Assembly: GCA_047975295.1 (NCBI GenBank)
Contig: JBKEDH010000160.1
Location: 1 to 9,263 of the forward strand
Reading direction: 5' to 3'
Source: JBKEDH01 sp047975295
GTDB lineage: Bacteria; Bacteroidota; Bacteroidia; Flavobacteriales; Flavobacteriaceae
Length of the DNA: 9,263 bases
Shown: positions 6,273 to 9,263 of the stretch, piece after piece
Layout: every line of letters begins with the position of its first letter
How positions within the stretch are numbered: position 1 is the first letter of the stretch
Program-made: the position numbers and the translations under genes
Notes under the pieces: model-generated
Databases searched by the model: none
The model's input: the letters and a program-made list of their open reading frames with translations, nothing else
Told to the model about the DNA's origin: nothing

Positions 6273-8039
6273 ATGCCAAAAAAAATACTACTACTATTTT
6301 TATGTGTTAGTACTTTTAGTTTGTATGCACAAAACCGACTTTATTTATTCACACAGAACCAAAAATATGGTCTGGTAGATGAAAACGGTACTATTAAGGT
6401 AGTACCTGAATATGATGAAATTACCGACTTAAAAAAAAACGATTGGACCAATACAACCGCTTTTTTAATAACAAAAGATAAAAAATCGGGGCTTATGGAT
6501 TACTATGGTAAATGGTTATATCCGTTGGAATACGATGCCATTTTGTGCCAAAACGATACCTGCCAATTAACCCAAAACAATAAAACAGGTTACGGAAAAC
6601 GGGATGGTACTCTTATTATTCCTGTAAAATATGAAGGTTTAGGTATTATAAAGGAAGACAAGATAGATGCTTTGGAAAATGGAAAATGGGGCTATATTAA
6701 TTTAAAGAACGAATGGCTTATTAAACCGCAGTTTGACCATGCCACAACGCGTGTGTACAATTTTAGCGAAGGTATGGCAAAGGTTTGTTTGCGGGAACAA
6801 GAAAATGGTTGTGGTTATATTAATGAAGATGGCGTACTTGTTATCCCTCAAATATACGATAGATATTCAGGAGATTTTCATTACGGCTTGGCAAAAATCG
6901 TTATAAACAATAAATTGGCTTTTATAAATAAAGCAGGTAAACTTGCTTTTCCTTCAAACTGGGAATATCAATCTACTGCCAATTACAAAAATGGAGTTAT
7001 AAACGTACACAACCAATGTAAAACATACGACGATTATAGTATTTGCAACCATTATTTAATCAATACAAAAGGCAAAAATATCCTCCCAAAAAACTGTATT
7101 TTGGAGCGTGATGTAAGTAAGGATAACTATGCAATAATACGTGATACCATTTCCAAAAAAGAAGGAGTAATAAACAATAACGGTAACATTATTGTTCCTA
7201 TTGAATATGAAGAAATAGGCAATTTTGGATATCCTTTCGATTGGATTCCGGTAAGCAACCGAAACAACGATGGCTATATGCTAACCGGTTTTTACGACAG
7301 AAGTGGCAAAAAAATAACCGAATGCAAATACCGGGAGGCTGGTCTTTACTCCTATGGGGAAGATGTGTTTATATGTATTGAAAGACAAAATGGCCAAGGT
7401 AGGGGTGCTTTAGATAAAAATGGCAAAGAAGTAATACCGCCCGATTACGGCAGGGTCGATTTGAGTGAAGACGTTTTTAAGGTCGATAACAGCGTTTATA
7501 CCTACATTGGGCAATCTATAAAACCGGCATGTGGATATTTCAATAAGGATGGTAGCTCTTTAATTCCTATGCAATATACTTCCTGTTCCAGTTTTAGCAA
7601 TGGTTTAGCTGTGGTTTTGGATAACGAGGGCTGGAAAATTATCAATAAACAAAACGAAATTGTAACCTTGTTGGGCAATAAATATAAAAGTGTATCCCAG
7701 CTTTCAAATGGTAGAGCCATAGTTTCTAAAGAAGGTGGCGATTCTAAAAGCTCTTACGGATTAATAAATACAAAAGGAGAATTAGTCGTACCGTTTATTT
7801 ACGATTATATTTACCACTACAACGACGTTATTCAAGTAAGGAACAAACAAAAATATGGAATAATAAATCCTGAAGGAAAAATTATAGTGCCTTTAGAATA
7901 CGATAATACTTCCCTATCTGCCTGTAACGGAAAAGTGTATGGAACAAAAGAGGGTAAACTATTTTGGTACGATTTGGAAGGCAAACGTTTATCCAATAAC
8001 ATACCGTTGGAGCAGTGTATAGGAGATTATGATGATTAA
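6273..8039 (+). CDS. Secreted WG-repeat protein
   Basis: Exported 588-residue protein built almost wholly of WG-type beta-repeats. A signal peptide covers residues 1-19 (LYA before Q20). About 15 repeats follow the pattern aromatic-G-hydrophobic-hydrophobic-(N/D)-x-x-G-x-hydrophobic-hydrophobic-x-P-x-x-(Y/F). Examples are KYGLVDENGTIKVVPEYDEI (31-50), KWGYINLKNEWLIKPQFD (138-155), GYINEDGVLVIPQIYD (181-196), GVINNNGNIIVPIEYEEI (298-315), YGLINTKGELVVPFIYDYI (495-513) and YGIINPEGKIIVPLEYDN (528-545). Only one copy (138-140) keeps a literal WG. Copies near 214, 259, 336 and 453 are degenerate. There is no catalytic domain, membrane segment or C-terminal sorting domain. WG repeats are thought to form a beta-structured scaffold or binding surface, but no ligand can be named. 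It is followed after 24 bases by a lipoprotein gene, suggesting an operon. Confidence 0.9.
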   Translation: MPKKILLLFLCVSTFSLYAQNRLYLFTQNQKYGLVDENGTIKVVPEYDEITDLKKNDWTNTTAFLITKDKKSGLMDYYGKWLYPLEYDAILCQNDTCQLTQNNKTGYGKRDGTLIIPVKYEGLGIIKEDKIDALENGKWGYINLKNEWLIKPQFDHATTRVYNFSEGMAKVCLREQENGCGYINEDGVLVIPQIYDRYSGDFHYGLAKIVINNKLAFINKAGKLAFPSNWEYQSTANYKNGVINVHNQCKTYDDYSICNHYLINTKGKNILPKNCILERDVSKDNYAIIRDTISKKEGVINNNGNIIVPIEYEEIGNFGYPFDWIPVSNRNNDGYMLTGFYDRSGKKITECKYREAGLYSYGEDVFICIERQNGQGRGALDKNGKEVIPPDYGRVDLSEDVFKVDNSVYTYIGQSIKPACGYFNKDGSSLIPMQYTSCSSFSNGLAVVLDNEGWKIINKQNEIVTLLGNKYKSVSQLSNGRAIVSKEGGDSKSSYGLINTKGELVVPFIYDYIYHYNDVIQVRNKQKYGIINPEGKIIVPLEYDNTSLSACNGKVYGTKEGKLFWYDLEGKRLSNNIPLEQCIGDYDD

Positions 8040-8063
8040 CAAATACGTTAAAACCTTAAAACC

Positions 8064-8495
8064 ATGAAAAATCTTTTTTTATTTACCATTGTTGTATTGA
8101 TAGCTTTTACGTCCTGTTCTCCAAAAATAACGACATTGGGTAAAGAAGAAAGTAAGAAGGTTGATATTGGTATTACAGCACCATCAAAAGCCATATTTTT
8201 TGTAGAAAATGAAACTATTTTTGGAAGTGATGCACAAATAAAAAACCATACCCAAAAGGCTGATAAAATACATGGCCAATTTGGACCCTTTACGGACGAA
8301 ATGATTGCCGCAAGAACCAATGCCAAAACATTTACATTTTCGAGTGGCAATAAAATTTGGTTTATAAACGTAAATAAATTAAAGAATAGAACGGCAATGA
8401 TTCTGTTTAACGGAAGGGACAGGCCTGTTGTGGAATACAGTATCGATAAATATCAAATTTTGGTTGATAAGTATTTTACGGTAGAGATGAAATAG
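8064..8495 (+). CDS. Small lipoprotein of unknown function
   Basis: A 143-residue protein that I do not recognise. The N-terminus is a clear lipoprotein signal: MKN, a hydrophobic stretch (4-15) and the lipobox FTSC with Cys18. The mature part is polar and probably beta-rich. It has no cysteine and no transmembrane segment, and carries a Gly/Phe-containing stretch (HGQFGPFTDE, 70-79) and a more hydrophobic patch KIWFINVNKL (97-106). It starts 24 bases after the WG-repeat gene, so the two are likely co-transcribed and the product may partner the WG protein at the envelope. The start is the only ATG that gives a proper signal. Confidence 0.75.
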   Translation: MKNLFLFTIVVLIAFTSCSPKITTLGKEESKKVDIGITAPSKAIFFVENETIFGSDAQIKNHTQKADKIHGQFGPFTDEMIAARTNAKTFTFSSGNKIWFINVNKLKNRTAMILFNGRDRPVVEYSIDKYQILVDKYFTVEMK

Positions 8496-8618
8496 GAATT
8501 AAACCTTAGAAAAAGAAGTCGGGGAGCTATTAAAAGCAGAAATTATGTTAACATACCGAACATTGGGAAAAAAATGAAGCTTATAAGATGTAAAAGTAGA
8601 TTATAATAAACAAAATTT

Positions 8619-9125
8619 ATGTTCAATATGAAAAATGCAATTTCTTTTTTATCAATATCGGTAGTTTTTTTAATAGGTATTTCAAACCAATTGTATTCGC
8701 AAAACACAGATATTTGGTCAGGAAACTACATTTTAAAATCTATGGATTTAACACCTATCGACACCATTAAAATTGTAAAAATACAAGATGTTAATAAAGA
8801 TGATGTTGCCTCAAGGTATGAATCTGATTTAAACAGATGGGCAATTTTATCAAAAGCCGACAATTACGAAGATAAAATAAAGGCTCGAAGGTTTCTTTAT
8901 GATCTTTCGGAAGATGAAAACGAATACGAACAATTTGGCTGGACCCAAATGTACCTAAAAGGCGAAATAAAATGCTTGGATGCTGGACATCTTTTTATTT
9001 GCCAAACACAGCCCAATACAACCGTAAAATTTAGTAAAGACGAATCTTTTTTTACTAAAACGGGTATTTTTGGTGTGCGGTTGCATTATGGGCTGTTTAT
9101 AATGGAAAAGTATTCAAATCCTTGA
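8619..9125 (+). CDS. Secreted protein of unknown function
   Basis: A 168-residue exported protein with no family that I recognise. The second ATG, at 8628, begins MKNAISF and gives a more typical signal peptide than the first at 8619, so the true start may be 8628. Cleavage is predicted near LYSQ (residues 25-28 from the first Met). The mature part opens with DIWSGNYILKSMD, a common entry into small beta-sheet proteins of Bacteroidota. A charged, probably helical middle follows (about 65-105), then a beta-like C-terminus with two cysteines (119 and 128) that could pair in the periplasm. It is separated from the previous gene by 123 bases. Confidence 0.72.
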   Translation: MFNMKNAISFLSISVVFLIGISNQLYSQNTDIWSGNYILKSMDLTPIDTIKIVKIQDVNKDDVASRYESDLNRWAILSKADNYEDKIKARRFLYDLSEDENEYEQFGWTQMYLKGEIKCLDAGHLFICQTQPNTTVKFSKDESFFTKTGIFGVRLHYGLFIMEKYSNP

Positions 9126-9179
9126 AAAATAAACCTTAAAAGAATTCATTAAACAAATCGTTTAATCAATAGCGTAGCC

Positions 9180-9263
9180 ATGTTAAATTCTAACGATATA
9201 TTTTTTACGGCAATGTTTGCAATTAGTTGTCTTTTAACTATGGTTTCTTGTACGGTAGTAGAA
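9180..9263 (+). CDS. Lipoprotein, N-terminal part only (cut by window end)
   Basis: The frame starts at ATG 9180 and stays open to the last base (28 codons). It has a hydrophobic stretch and a lipobox MVSC with Cys24. An alternative start at 9213 (Met12) would leave a shorter signal. The N-region lacks Lys or Arg, which is unusual and makes the start uncertain. Nothing can be said of function, because the mature part lies outside the window. Confidence 0.55.
   Translation, partial: MLNSNDIFFTAMFAISCLLTMVSCTVVE

Noticed and set aside
9148..9166. Hairpin ATTAAAC-aaatc-GTTTAAT after the last complete gene
   Set aside because: The 7-bp stem is almost all A/T and is not followed by a T run. It is too weak to call a terminator, though it could be a minor structure.

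Overview
The window reads as chromosomal DNA of a Bacteroidota bacterium. The evidence is AT-rich sequence, start codons preceded by A-rich leaders rather than clear Shine-Dalgarno sites, signal peptides ending in LYAQ or LYSQ, many lipoproteins, and families typical of the phylum (S46 dipeptidyl-peptidase, WG-repeat and DKNYY proteins). All eight convincing genes lie on the + strand. No RNA gene, CRISPR array or phage module was seen.

Region 1 (1-2283) holds an exported S46 dipeptidyl-peptidase. It carries the glycine that marks the DPP7 type (hydrophobic P1) rather than the arginine of DPP11. A long, nearly symmetric hairpin terminator follows. On the minus strand a short reading frame stops directly against this hairpin, which may be the relic of a lost convergent gene.

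Region 2 (2525-5175) is a tight two-gene operon. The first gene encodes an exported MsrB-MsrA fusion that reduces both epimers of methionine sulfoxide. It overlaps the next start codon by one base (TAATG). The second gene encodes SelO/YdiU, the pseudokinase-fold protein AMPylase. This points to a shared role in oxidative stress. This SelO keeps the C-terminal cysteine that corresponds to the selenocysteine of animal SelO, but appears to lack the second cysteine of the E. coli regulatory disulfide.

Region 3 (5176-5512) is non-coding and carries a 161-bp MITE-like element. It has 16-bp terminal inverted repeats (15/16 matched) and a TTA target duplication. A 25-codon minus-strand frame at one end looks like the tail of the parent transposase.

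Region 4 (5513-9263) is a run of co-oriented genes for exported proteins. In order they are a DKNYY-repeat lipoprotein, a secreted protein with about 15 WG-type repeats, a small orphan lipoprotein, an orphan secreted protein, and the start of another lipoprotein cut by the window edge. It resembles an accessory cluster of envelope proteins. No enzyme function can be assigned there, and I do not see a demonstrably new system.
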